Shown here: positions 43,251 to 55,433 of the stretch, piece after piece
Numbering within the stretch: position 1 is the stretch's first letter
How the letters are laid out: the number at the start of each line of letters is the position of its first letter
Source: Dipteris shenzhenensis
Taxonomy: Eukaryota; Polypodiophyta; Polypodiopsida; Gleicheniales
Strand: one strand, 5' to 3'
Assembly (NCBI GenBank): GCA_047967505.1
Contig: CM106540.1
DNA: 64,000 nucleotides
The notes under the pieces: model-generated
The model's database searches: none
Seen by the model: the letters and a program-made list of their open reading frames with translations, nothing else
Told to the model about the DNA's origin: nothing
Made by a program: the position numbers and the translations under genes

Positions 43251-46080
43251 TCGTTAAACTAAGTGCAAGGGTAGAATGATTTGAGGTACACCAAGGAAAA
43301 TTTAATAGGATTCGCAATGATTTTGTAAATGGGTATCGAGGTGGAAAAGGAGTTAAGAGTTGAGGTTGTGAGGGAACCATAAAATACATAGAGGATGACA
43401 TTATTTTTGGTCCTAATGCAACCTGTTTTGAATTGACTTCATCCTAATGTTTTGTTTTTTGATGAGAGAGATGCATGAGATACTCTTCTGCTAGACTTAA
43501 TTTTCCATTCATGCTATATACTCGGCGCTTGCTTGCATAGAGAAGTACTACAAGTAGTTATTGTAGCCACATGTCCAATAGACAAAGCTGAAGACAGGTT
43601 GAAGTGATTAGGAAAGAGTCTTGCCATTGCCTGTTTATCACTGGTGATGTTCAAAAGCCATGTGAGGTACTAAAGTGAGAATGGACCCTCATCATATATG
43701 AGAGAAACTTGAGTGGTCTAATGCACATGGTGAGGATAGTACCAAACTTAAAGGAAGGATTAACTTCTCTTTGATGTAGGAATCCCACAAGGTTAATGTA
43801 AGTGAGGCACCACCTTTGTACCTCTAGAAATCAAGTAGTGTGAATCTTTGATAACACTCTCTTCACAATGGTGACAACACTGAAGAGACCAATAGTGAAG
43901 AAGAAAGACTCAATAGAGAGTTTATCTTGTCAATTAAAAGATCCCTGCATATGTTAACAAAGACTTGTTGAATGGGTTGATAGTTTTTTTGGCATCATTA
44001 TTGGGCAATACATAGCTTTTTTTTCATTTTTACCAAAATTTGGTATCAATTTGTTGCTTGAAACTTAGAACAAAGAGAACATATAACTAAAGTGAAAATG
44101 AAAATGAAAGGAAGAGCACGAAACAAAGAAGACCGAAAACCCAACAAGAGAATTCAAACAATGTCTTCATTTGACTCTCTACCCCTAGCAGAAGGGGAGG
44201 GAATTCAAAAAGCGGAGAGGCCTATCGATGTTGGAAGAAGCTTCTACTCCAAAGAGAGGACTCATAGAGCATTGATAGGACTACACAATAACTCCAAGGA
44301 AAGGGATAGCTTGCACCAAACAATATAATTAAATAGACAAGGACATTTCTCTAGTGAGCTTTTTAAAGAGGCCAAGTCTAGGAGTGGTATTATCGTAACT
44401 ATTTGATTCTAATCCACTAACTAAGTGATGATTGATAATGAGGAAAACCTCATCATCACAAAGCCTTGATCCTTCTTGAAAAATCGGGCAAAGGAGTGAC
44501 TTTTTGCTTGGTCCTCATTAGTGGTGGTAAAAAACATCATCAGAATGGTCGCTAAAGATAAAGGATTAAATTAACTCCCATGTAAACAAAAACCATGCAC
44601 TATTAAACTCTTGAACCATAAAAGAAAGTTAAGGAATGCCTTGCAAACAAAGTTTTATGGTTTCTAAGGGGCTATAGAATTCCTTTCTAGCCATTTTTTA
44701 TGGCACAGTCTATGTGAGCTAAATGATAATGGTCGTGAAGTGTGGCTACATTGAGTATCTTTTGACTGACAAGAACGTTGATCTTGCCATCTTCTTTAGG
44801 ACAATGACTATCAATGACACCAAACCAACGTGCCCGATTTCATAGATGAAGTTTGGTTTAATTAACATTTGTAGTTCTTACTTCACAAGGCTAGCATGTG
44901 AAAGTCCCCATCTTGTACTTGGTGAAGTAGTCAGCGGTATCATGGGCCAAAGCATCATCAACTTCATCATCCCTCCATCCCTTGAGATCTAATTTGAACA
45001 TTATAATTTTCTCCTTTGGTGTTTTTATTTAGTGTAGACTTGAGAGGGATTTTAGGACCAAGTTCACCCTTTTCCATGTGAGTTGTATCAAAGTGATCTT
45101 GCCTTGGATTTGACTTTTGAGACCATTGAAGCTCGTCAACTTGAAGACGTTCCATCCAAAATTGGATGTCGTTGTAATCATCAATATATATGCAAAACAT
45201 TCTTGACTTGTCAATATATGAAAAACATTCTCGACTCATCTAGATCCTTTGGACACTCTTCTTCATAATTGGCCAAAAGAATCCTTACAGTGGGACACTC
45301 TTCTTCCTTATTGGTGGCTTGAAGCATCATTAAAGATAGAATTTGTTACTTAAAGACATTGGTATGAGTTCATGATTTTCTACTTTGGGTTTTGTAGGAA
45401 GGGTTAGAGAAAAGAAAGTTTTTTTTTTCTCAAAGCTCCATAGGCTAGAAGCTCCTTCTTGAGTGGGTTTTTGCCCTATCCCACCACTCACTCATTTGAG
45501 GTAGTTGGAGCATCAATGTAGCCCCCAAAATGTGTGGAATGGAGACTTTTTTTGTGAGCTCATTGGAGGGTAACTAGAGCATTTTAGTTGTCCCTCTAGT
45601 GATAAATTTCTCTAGATGGGGCCTTCTCTGTGGTGGTACTTAGAATATATGGGTGTTCCTTGGAGGTAATAGAGTGTCTCAATTGTCCATTTGGAGAGAC
45701 TTTATCTTTAGATTGGCCCTTCTCCTTGGTTTTTGGAGCAAATGCCCAACCTTTGACCTGAGTCCAGAGATTTAAGATCCCCTTAGATTTAAGATTCCTT
45801 GATCTTGATTATGATGCTAACACCAATTGGTCCCCAAGAATGTGATTTAATGACAATAAACTTTTTGTTTCTGATGGTCCCTACTATGTGTCCTTGTTGA
45901 GAGCACAAAGTGATACGTGATCATGGAGAGAAAACTTATCATCATCATGGATTCTTTCTCAAAATTAGCAAATCACTCCCTAAAGCTCTTGATTGGTTAA
46001 ATGGATTAATGGTCTTCCCTTTTTAAAGCAAAATCTCCACCTCTTGTCTCATAAATTAATTTCACCTAAATTTTTCCTCT
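43251..46080. other. Unassigned stretch, possibly interior of a decayed minus-strand LTR element
   Basis: A primer-site-like sequence at 46386-46398 would make this the internal region of a minus-strand element. The longest frame (44967-45239, minus) has no recognisable gag or pol motif. A plus-strand frame at 44092-44328 is Lys/Arg-rich and also unrecognised. Confidence 0.3.
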
Positions 46081-46101
46081 GTGTGTGTGTGTGTGTGTGT
46101 G
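46081..46101. repeat. (GT)n microsatellite
   Basis: Ten GT units. Confidence 0.98.
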
Positions 46102-46385
46102 AAACACAAACTCTCCCAAATCACTCACTCTCACAAAAGACTCTCAAACGCTCTCATAAGTCCCATAGATCTCTCAAGAATCCCAAAGGAGAGCACACTC
46201 ACTTTCAAAAGCCATAACGTGAATTATTGAACTTTAAATCAAAAAATTTCTAAATAAAATCAAAGAGCATGAAGTCCTTTGATGCAAAATGGAGAGGATG
46301 AAGTCCTCAACACAAATAACACAAGGAAAGAAACATACTGCCTCAAGGGACAGGACTAAAATTAAGAAAGATAGAGCACCATAGG

Positions 46386-46470
46386 CTCTTATACCATGTT
46401 GGAGAAAGTTGGGGTGAGAATGAGAGGAGTGTATACACCAAAATAGGCTAACTGTACACTAACATTATAA
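46386..46470 (-). repeat. Possible primer site and LTR edge, minus strand
   Basis: On the minus strand 46398 to about 46386 reads TGGTATAAGAGCC, one base from the initiator tRNA-Met primer site. On the plus strand TGTTGGAG follows, which could be the end of an LTR extending right. A possible far edge is the TCCTCAACA near 47888, but this pairing is unproven. Confidence 0.4.
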
Positions 46471-46919
46471 TGCAGGAAAAATCCTGTTCTAGACATGTCT
46501 ACTCGGGGCATTCTCACATCCCCATAGATGGTGCAATTTATACCATTCTCCACATACAGATGTTATATGAGGAAGTATTCAGCTCCTTGATCAAGAAGAT
46601 GAATGAGTTGCTCAATTGGGTCAAAACCTAAGATAATAAGGATCAACCTCAAACTAAGATGTTGATGTATGGTGTTTGAAGTGCAAACGCTATCATAATT
46701 ATTAGATGGAGTTCTCCACTATGGATGATAGGGTTTGCTTACCCCCTAGACTTTTTTAACTTTTTGAGCTAATTTGATGATTTAAGTACTAGTTGAAAGA
46801 ATTTACGGTGTTATGTGGGATATTAACATGTTTGGAGCTAAATGTAGCTTTATATACATAGGGATGAGTTATATAACTAATTTACTGTGATTTTATTTTG
46901 CACATACAAGGTGGGTTAC

Positions 46920-47075
46920 TGAGTTCACATGCGTTTCACCTTATTGGACTCTAAATAGCCCATCTAGTTTTTACACTTGTATCAACATGGGTTGCACTTA
47001 GTTTCACATGTGTTTCACCTTATTAGACTCTAAATAGCCCATCTAGTTTTCACACATGTATCAACACCGGTTGCA
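46920..47075. repeat. Two-copy tandem duplication, about 78 bp
   Basis: A block with TTTCACCTTATTGGACTC and ending GGTTGCACTTA occurs twice in a row with several substitutions. Confidence 0.85.
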
Positions 47076-47302
47076 CTTAAGACACTATGGCATAGTTTCT
47101 ATGGGGTTATTTGATGTGGGATGATGGTGATTATTGGAGTCAAGAGAGTGAGACGGTGGAAATCTCAAGTGGTTGGTGAGAAGCCCATGAGAGAAGATGA
47201 TTAATGAGTAGAGGGTGAAGATGATTGATGACGTATGCATGGTATTTCATGGATTACGTAGCTAATGATGGCTCTAGTTTCATCTAAAATGGACTAGTAT
47301 TT

Positions 47303-47412
47303 GAGGTGCACTCAATGGGAATTGGAATAGTATGTGTAGGTCACAAGCATTGCGTTTGCACTCAATGGGAATGAGAGTAGCATGTGTAGGTCACAAGGAC
47401 TGTGTTTGCCTT
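47303..47412. repeat. Two-copy tandem duplication, about 52 bp
   Basis: A block starting ACTCAATGGGAAT and ending TGTAGGTCACAAG recurs immediately with small changes. Confidence 0.8.
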
Positions 47413-47820
47413 CTCACATATGACATGGAATTCACATAATCCATTTGCTTTTGTAGTATGGTCTAGAACAAGAGTATTCACTCGATTGGATTGATTTAAG
47501 CACTATGGAACCTATTACTATGAGTGATAGTGTGTTATGATTTAACTAGCATATGTTTGCCACAATGGAAAGAGAGTTGCTATTGTATGAGTAAGATTTT
47601 ATTCTACAGCATTGAAACTTTTATATGAGAAGTCTTGGAGGAGTATTTATATTTTGCTGATGAGAGTGAGGAATTGTGAGAGATGTGAGTAATGGAGTAT
47701 TGACAACGCTGATAGTGGAAGTGAGAGGGGGAAAGAGAGAGAGAGAGGAGTGCGCATGATAATGCTACCTGTACGCTAAGTGTATTGAACATGAACATGA
47801 TGATATACATGTGGACCCCT

Positions 47821-47841
47821 TAGGGTTAGGGTTAGGGTTTG
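47821..47841. repeat. Short TAGGGT interstitial run
   Basis: Three units of TTAGGG type plus GGGTTTG. Too short to be a telomere; it lies in ordinary sequence. Confidence 0.8.
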
Positions 47842-48705
47842 CCCCTAATGCCCTAGAGGTATGGTGCAATTTACACCATCCTCAACAACCCCTCTTAAAT
47901 TGCATGGGTAAGTAGAGGGTGCCTGTACAAGACCTTTTTGTGGATTTCGTCTGGTGCGTATGCTAGCATCCAAAACTAAAAAGAAATTAAACTAGTATGT
48001 GAGCACAATGACTATGCAGCAAAAGCATGATCAATGAGTACAACTTTATGATCCTATACATAATGTGGATTCCCCCTCTTAAGTTGTGGGTCAACATTTG
48101 CCTTTGGGAACGAAACCCAGAAAATAGGCCCAAGGGAAGAGGAAGGAAATATGCAGAAAGTAAAGTCCACCTTGATCAAAGACTGGTTGATCAAATGATG
48201 ACTGGGTGAATGACAGTGTGTATGGCTGCATGCTGAATGTGTCAAAGTTGAACATGTCATAAGTCACCGTGGACCGTGCAATTGCTCTATAGAAGAGGCA
48301 TCCGGATGTGAGGCTAGTCAATGTAGCTATGGCGATGTGATCTGGTAGGTTGTGACGTACAAGAGTGTCACCAACCCAAAAGAACTGACAGTAATAGTGA
48401 AACTATGCTGCAGTAGAACTATAATATTTGTCAAATGATGTAGGGCCAAAGAAGATGGCATAGTCTATGTGGACAGAGTGATCCAGGGGTTGAAAATATG
48501 GGGCCGAAGGTGCAGGTATGATACACTGCTCTGCTGAAGAAGAGGCCTATAAAATTGACAAGGTATGGCAACCTGTCAAACCTGTTTGCTGAACTATCAT
48601 GAGTTGAAGGTCGTTTGATGTGTGCATGGCTAAACATCCATTGGCATGGGATGTACCATTCGTCATAGGTTCAAGGTGGAGCTGACAGTATAAAGGCCTA
48701 GAAGC

Positions 48706-49647
48706 TTAATATACAACTGAAAAAGCATAGGATGTCCCTGAAGCGAATGAGGTGTCGAATGCTGATGAAGGGATTGATATGAAGTCGTGGATCCAACCAC
48801 TGATCTGCATCAAGTATGGACTATATACAATAGCCATAAGTGCATGATGAAACACTGAGTCTCCCCAGGTTGCGCTATGGTTGAACCTAATGATGTCCAT
48901 TGCATTGGGGAAGGACCACACTGATGCATAGGTATCCTCATGCTGAGGAATGATTTGCTGATTGAAAGAGGTGGTGATCACAGGATCCAAGGGTGGTGCA
49001 ATGCGGCATGACTGAGCCGATGCTGAAATGTCCTGTAGATTGATGTGCTGATCTGAACTGCTCATGGAAATTGTGTCCAAGATATGCTCTGTGTCAGAGG
49101 TGAAGGCATCAGTGATGGATGCGAGAATGGAATCACCTGAAGAGCTGGATGCAATGTGGCATATAACTTGGCATGCTATTGGAGATGTGAGTGCCTCGTA
49201 CTGAGGACTTACTTGCTGCTGAAAAACTGCATGATCATAACTGAACTCCTGCTGAGTGCCTGCATCTGATGTGACAACAGATGGAGTCGGATCCATGCGT
49301 GAAGATGTTGACTTTACATCACTGGAATCAGCCTATGATGATGTAGATGAGAGTGCCTTGTGCTGAGGGCTTACCGAGAAGTGTGTATGATAAAAAATTG
49401 TGGGCTGATCCATACTAACATGTGGTAAATTTGCATCTGATCTGTCAAGGCCAATGAGGCTCGAGTCTGCATCGTAGACTAGTATATACCTCATGGCAAT
49501 AAATGGTCGAATTAGGTTCTCTTTCCACTCATGGATCTTGTCTAGAGTCATGAATGGTGTATCATCAGTTGTGATGTGAATAACTCCATGCTGTTTGGTG
49601 CTTTGTCTAAGAGGCTTAACCATGTACTGGCGAGAGTGTCTATCCAT
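48706..49647 (-). pseudogene. Unrecognised minus-strand reading frame with one in-frame TAG
   Basis: Starting at the ATG at 49647, one frame runs about 313 codons to 48706, interrupted only by a TAG at 49333-49335. I do not recognise the protein. It is Ser/Thr/Asp/His-rich with little Lys, has no signal peptide or membrane segment, and carries a repeated short motif (SVSPQHKALSS, QVSPQYEALTS, IIPQHEDTYAS) about every 60-80 residues. A middle part (EWKENLIRPFIAMRYILVYDADSSLIGLD) looks folded. Sequence over its start is part of a direct duplication (copy near 53550), so it may belong to a mobile element. It could also be a fortuitous frame. Confidence 0.35.
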
Positions 49648-50112
49648 GAGAACACTGTGTGAGAGCTTGGGGGCTTAGGTTGAACAGTCAAAACCAAGTC
49701 ATGTGAGAATTGATGTGTGCTAAGGATCAAGCCTATAATTGAAGATGACAACTGAGTGTTGGGCATAGCCAAGAGGTTGTACAAGGCTGATGTGTATGCA
49801 TGCATGAACCAATGCCAAAAATAGTCAATGAAAACGACTGTACATGGGTGGCATGTGTGCGTGCAAATGTGCAACAATCCTGAATCCAAGGAAGATCACT
49901 CTGCCAAGTGTCACACTGAGTGATGAACTATCAAATGCCAGGTGTATTGAACTGGTGTCAGATATGTGAAAGTGAATACCGATGATAGATCCGATGGGAC
50001 TGACGCCGACGGTGGGAACTAATCGGCTAATGTGGCAATGGCTAACTTGGCTTGGTGGAGTTGGATCTCCTCTATGGCAGTGCTACTCTCTAACTAGACT
50101 ATACATCGAAGC
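49555..50112. repeat. Diverged direct duplication, copy 1
   Basis: Matches 53540-54112 in the same orientation over about 0.55 kb with many substitutions and small gaps. Shared blocks include AATAACTCCATGCT, CCAAGTGTCACACTGA and GATGATAGATCCGATG. The copies lie about 4.0 kb apart, compatible with decayed LTRs or leaders of one family. No TG/CA edges or target duplication were found. Confidence 0.75.
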
Positions 50113-50379
50113 ACAAAATACAACAAATGAATCTTATTTGGATTCATTTTATGTGCTGGGTACGCTGCAAAGAATCATGAGGTGGTTTCAATGATGAGGT
50201 TTTGATAATGCTGGCCTATGGAAAAGTCAGATGGTAGATCTGAGATCCTCAGCATGTAGAGCGTGATTTGGTCACCATTTTTCCTTTTTACAACTGTGTT
50301 AAATTCCTCCTGGATCAAAAGATACGGCCCCCGGAAGGATAGGCCACACGTTGATCCCAAGAAGGCCCAAAAATGATGA

Positions 50380-50660
50380 TGTGGCCTATGGTGAGGTGGC
50401 AGTGTGACATGGGGATGGTTGTCACATAGGCATGCCTATGAGGCACTGCGTGCTTAGATGGCACTGTTGATATAGCTGCTGACTGGGCAGGCTAACTGGA
50501 CTGCAGTGATGACATGTGCTACTGATGTGGCAGTCTCGATCATGTGGCATTGCCACGTGGGCAGTCCACGTGTGGTATGATGAAATGGCATCATGGGAGC
50601 CCTAGCCAAGTGATGTGGCAGATAAGCCAACGTGGCAGGGTTCCACATGGCAAGTGATAG
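50380..50660. repeat. Dispersed GTGGCA/CCACGTG motif block
   Basis: About ten imperfect ATGTGGCA or GCCACGTGG-type motifs 15-30 bp apart, including perfect G-boxes near 50548 and 50567. Resembles blocks at 7330-7560 and 22481-22625. Confidence 0.6.
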
Positions 50661-50689
50661 GATTCATCAGAATCTTTTAAAGATTCTAT

Positions 50690-52110
50690 CGTAGAAATAT
50701 TTCAATGACGGACGAATCCGTCACCTTCTCCATCGTGCATCGTTTGGAGGTGAGTTGGCGGAAGGCACTGGTTGCTGGTGCTTTGTAGAGCGGTGGTACA
50801 GTCATTGAGGCTTGCAGGCGTTACAGGGTTGAAGCTGCTGGGCGAAGCTCGGTTGGAGGCCTGGAGGATGTGGACGTGCTCGTAGGCTGTCAGCCGTCGC
50901 TGAGCAGGTCATTAACTCGGCAGCAGAAGTCGTTTGCTGTGTGATCTCGTCGCGGAGGAGTGCCGGGAGCCATTGCTTGTGGGCTAGAAGGCTACTGAGA
51001 GCTTGTTGCCTTTGTTTTCTGCGCTGAGGCTTGAACTTGTCGGAGAAGGCCGCCGTGCACGGAGCTTAGGAGCTAGAGGCCTAAGAGCAGATGTGGCTAT
51101 AGTCATTTGGAGATTGCTTACGGATGGAGGCTGGAGCTTTGTAGTAGATGGTAGTTGCAAGGAGCGTTGCTGTGTGTCAAGGACTATTCGAGAAGTCATT
51201 CAGGTCGAGCCACAGCCTTAGTCGCTACAGTCGTTTGATGGAGGCGTGGCTGAGCATTGCTACAACCAATGTGCTATGCATGCGAGGAGAAGTATCCATA
51301 GTGTTGATGAAGAATTGGCTTGGGCCGTCTATGCTGCACCTGGCTCCAAGCTATGCACATAGGGTCCTTGTGGAGGAGCTCGCAGGTTAGAGCTTTGTTG
51401 AAGTAGCTTGATGGGTAGTCGCTGGCTGTTAGCCGCCGTTGGAGTCGACTATTTCTGGTCGCAGGTCGCTGGCGTGTATGTAGACCCCAGGGCTTAGCCG
51501 CTGTTGGAGTCGACTATTTCTGGTTGCAGGTCGCTGGCGTGTATGTCGACGCCAGGGCTTGAAGGAATTCGGTGGCCGTGTAGTAGATGGACCTGCTGGC
51601 CGAATGGCTTACTAGAAGCCTCTGTTGAGGGAGTCGGGAGAGTGTAAAGAGGATCGTTTGTTGAGGCTAGCCTTTGTAGAGGCTGCTCGCTGTTGTAGAT
51701 AGGAGCTTCTTGGAGGCCTCACATTGAGGAAGCTTTTGAAGAGAGAAGGCTCATGGAGCCGTCGCGAAGCTTGAATGGAATGGAGAGCCTTTGTTGTAAC
51801 TGCTTCCTTTGGCAACTCAGAACAGAAGAGGGATTCTTCCCCAAAATGAACGGAGAGAAGATCTCTCATGAAATACCCTCGAGGAACAGAAAGGAGGAAC
51901 GCTAACACTTCTCCCTCACACCTCTCAGACTACTAAAATCCCTCAAACACAGAATTCTGCCTCAAAGCTCAATCTTTCAAAAGCTCAATCTTTCAAAGTT
52001 AATGAGCAGAATTCATCTCTCTTTCTCTCGAAGAAGAACGGAATTCCTCACTAAATGAACAGAAATATCACTGTCTCAAGAAAGGACATATCTTTCTCTT
52101 CATAGCTTGC
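50690..52110. other. GC-richer stretch without recognised genes
   Basis: Includes a two-copy 65-bp tandem duplication (51430 and 51495; TAGCCGCYGTTGGAGTCGAC at each start). Reading frames on both strands show no known domain. Confidence 0.5.
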
Positions 52111-53539
52111 AATGACGAGCTTCCTGAACCATGTTGGAGATGGAGAAGAGCTGTACGATGAGAGCTTGAGAGGATCAAGATGCCTCAATGAAGGAGGGCT
52201 TGTGCCTCGACGGAGCAAGGGATTGCACCTTGATGAAGCAAACGACTCAAGTCTCTCTCAATGCAAGATGCCTCGCAATTGCTCTCTTAGACGTCCATTT
52301 TTGCTCTTTGCAACCAACAATCTCTTTGCAACAAGAAGTAGCAGAAGAAAATTCAGCAACATGGTGAAGTTATTGGCCCATGGGTTAGGCCAACTCACCA
52401 CCAAAGGAATATTACAGTATGTTGAGCCACTGAGTATTCGAGTTACTAGGGTAGCAAGCAGCTACAAGGGAATATACTGGTTGCACTGATTGAGCTACTT
52501 GGAACGAGAGAAGCGGTGTATGTGAGGTGGCCCATTTCTTTAAAACCAAGAAACCTCTTTGGCTAACTTTCTAGAGCACTGTGGGTTTGATGCAGCACAA
52601 TCGGCAAACTTGGGTGGTGGTCCAGTAGTGTGTAGCAGCTTGAGAAATCATCACACTTGCAAAGTTAGAAGACGGTTTAGGAGTAGTCAGTGAAATAGTG
52701 GAGAGGTTGAGATATTAGAGAGGAGAGTGAGAGAGCTGAAAGATCCCTAGAGTGTTGTTAACTGGGGACATGCAATTAACAAAGAGGGGCTAAAAGGAAG
52801 GTAAGCAGACCCCTTGAAAGTAAAGAGCATTACAGGAAGATGAGTAGTGGATCTTCCTAGACAGCTCATGCCATCACAAAGGCGAGAGTATATCCTTAGT
52901 AGAGTCTGTCCATATGAATGGAATGCACTTAGTCAAGTCTGTTGATTGAACCAAGAAGGTTCTAGCCAAGCCATTCCATAGTATTGTTTTCATGTAAGCC
53001 GTTCCACTCCATCATCATGTGGTTGCCCCAACTTCAATCACCCAGTTCCTCATGTTCAATTACTCTGTTGTCATTGAGTTTGTTGTGGACCTTGCATAGC
53101 AACCTAAGGAATGTAGGAGAGGGCATATTTGTGTTAACACCATTCACTCGGGCACTGAGCATCGAGCACTTGAACACTTCTTACTTAGACCCCTGGCACC
53201 TTACAACCTGTATCAGAACCCTTACTATCACAAGCAACTCTGAGCAAACTAGAGCATCAACATTTGGCAATCTTGCTAGGGAGGGATAGGAAGAATAGAA
53301 GTCAATAGCATCGAGTGGATTGTGAGTTGTGGGTATTGAGTAGAATGAGCTTAGTGATCCTAGGATTGAGTGCACAATCATTGAGGGATTCACGTTGTCA
53401 AGTAATGAACCAAAGCAATTACTCAGCATTGCAACATACTATAAGAAGTTTCTTTGAGTGACTATGGATGAATGGAATAGCTTGCAAACATGTATCATTT
53501 GTTGTATGATGGGAATAACTTAATTGTTTGTCCCTATTG
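52111..53539. other. Unassigned stretch
   Basis: A plus-strand frame at 52112-52489 (125 codons, TTG or ATG start region) is the longest, but shows no family signature. No repeats with sharp edges were seen. Confidence 0.35.
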
Positions 53540-54112
53540 GGTCTACCATCAACTGTGTGATGAGAATAACTCCATGCTAGACTCTGGTTTGGTGCTCTAA
53601 GCAAGAGGCTTACCTATGTACTGGCAAGAGTGTCTACCCCTCGCCTACCCATGAGAACAATGTATGAGAGTTGCCATTGGGGCACTTATGATAAACCTAT
53701 AAATCTAAACCAAGTCATGGTGGAAGAACTACAATGTGCCAAGGATCAAGCTTGTAGTGAAATGGTGACAGTTGTGTGTTGGTAGTAGCCAATAGGCTGC
53801 ACAAGGTTGATGTATGTTGAAGAGCTAGGAATTTTGAACTGGAGGTTGCGCATGGGTTTTTGCAATAAGAATGGAACAACCCTAAATATGAGGAAGATCA
53901 CTGCCAAGTGTCACACTGAATTGTTGAATTGTCAAATGCTAAGAGACTGAGCTGGTGTCAGATGTGTGAATGTGTACACCGATGATAGATCCGATGAGAT
54001 TGACATTGGTGGGAGCTAATCAGGTAATGTGGAAATTGCTGACTTAACTTGGTGGAGTTGAATCTCCACTATGGCAGTGCTAGTCTACAATTAGACCTAC
54101 AATTAGACTGTA
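53540..54112. repeat. Diverged direct duplication, copy 2
   Basis: Partner of 49555-50112. Similarity stops at about 54112, just before the foldback at 54122. Confidence 0.75.
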
Positions 54113-54121
54113 GACACGTCA

Positions 54122-54379
54122 AAGCAAGCCAGAGAGGTAAGGTTCGATGAAATCTCAAAAGATTTCATGAGAGATGCCAACTCTGGAGTCTCTTCCATCA
54201 AGGTGTAGTGCCTTGGCGATGAAGTCGATGGAGTACTGTTGCCCTTACCATCTAAGAGCAATAGTGCTCCATTGACTTCCTCACCAAGGCACCAAACCTC
54301 GCTGGAAGAGAAGTAGGAGTCGGCATCTCTGACAAAATATTTTGAGATTTTGTCAAGCCGTATCTCTTTAGCTTACCTT
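54122..54379. repeat. Long foldback (imperfect inverted repeat, 97-bp gap-free core)
   Basis: 54146-54242 pairs with 54258-54354. Over 97 positions without a gap I count 21 mismatches (about 78% identity), several of which would be G-U pairs in RNA. The loop is 15 nt. Weaker pairing continues outward to 54122 and 54379. The transcript of either strand would form a long hairpin like a young plant miRNA or siRNA precursor, or it could be a small foldback transposon. A long GA microsatellite starts 29 bp further right. Confidence 0.85.
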
Positions 54380-54403
54380 CCATTGGAAGCAAGAGGGAGA
54401 GGG

Positions 54404-54407
<4 letters not shown>

Positions 54408-54489
<82 letters not shown>
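54408..54489. repeat. (GA)n microsatellite, about 82 bp
   Basis: Perfect GA repeat. The Arg-Glu and Ser-Leu frames through it are artefacts. Confidence 0.98.
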
Positions 54490-54492
<3 letters not shown>

Positions 54493-55433
54493 TGCACACA
54501 ATATAGCTACCTATACACTCCTCTTTTTCTACCTCTCTCACTTCTACTATATCTATGGTTGATATGTTTCAATGCATATAAGAGCAATAGGAGAGGACTT
54601 TAGATATGTTTAATGGTGGCTGTGATGTAAATATTCCTTATAATAGATTTGGATTGCAAAGAGACATTTCAAAAGAGAAAGAAAGGAGGGAAGATAGAGA
54701 GTCCAAATCTTTGGCAAGGTAAGAATGTGCCATTCCCTCAACACTTCATTATCTATGGCAAGATTTCAAAAGAGAGAAGAAAAGCTCTCCGATGGGTTGG
54801 AACAATGTCTTGCATGCCTTGCCTTTCAATGAACTTAAAAGGGCCATGCTTTTTTCAAAGTACTATCGTACTTTTGGAGTCAAAATATATAAAGGGGATT
54901 ATGGATAGTTTATCTATGCCATGCCATCCTACTATAGCATTTCCCGTGAGATGTGATAAGAATGCACATTCTTGGCAGCCCAAAACCACTTTTATAACAG
55001 TCTACCCATGACAAAGACTCTTGCAAGAAGAAAAAAATTGAGGACCAGTTAGCAGTAATAATGACATCACACAGGTTGTCACGGGAGAGTTTATTCAATA
55101 GCTTAGTGAGAGCTTGACTACTTTGCAAACAATTTGTAGTAGATGCCTTGGTAGCTACAATTAGTAGTGTTTGCAAAAAAAAATTGTTGGACACATCATT
55201 AATAAGTGCATGAATATTGAGAGGTAACTCATAAATATATAAGCATAGAATGTGGGTTTAACAAAAGGGATTTTCTTACAAAAAAATTTGTCACATTTCT
55301 TACATAAAAAAGGGATACCAAAATTAAAGGGGGTATTCATGTATTGACTAGAAAAAGGGTGCATTTTATTCATGAAAAATTCATAGACAAGGGACATTTA
55401 ATTTAGTACTTGAACGCACGTGATATAGAGAAT
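54490..55433. other. Unassigned AT-rich stretch
   Basis: No conserved frame. 55300-55433 lies where a 3' LTR of the neighbouring minus-strand copia would be expected, but no edges were recognised. Confidence 0.4.

Noticed and set aside
47821-47841. Telomere or chromosome end
   Set aside because: Only about three units within ordinary sequence.
52112-52489. 125-codon plus-strand frame as a host gene
   Set aside because: No recognisable domain, no promoter or splice context, and it lies between the two arms of a repeat; kept only as an unassigned stretch.
54252-54562. Ser-Leu and Arg-Glu repeat proteins
   Set aside because: They are translations of the GA microsatellite and part of the foldback.
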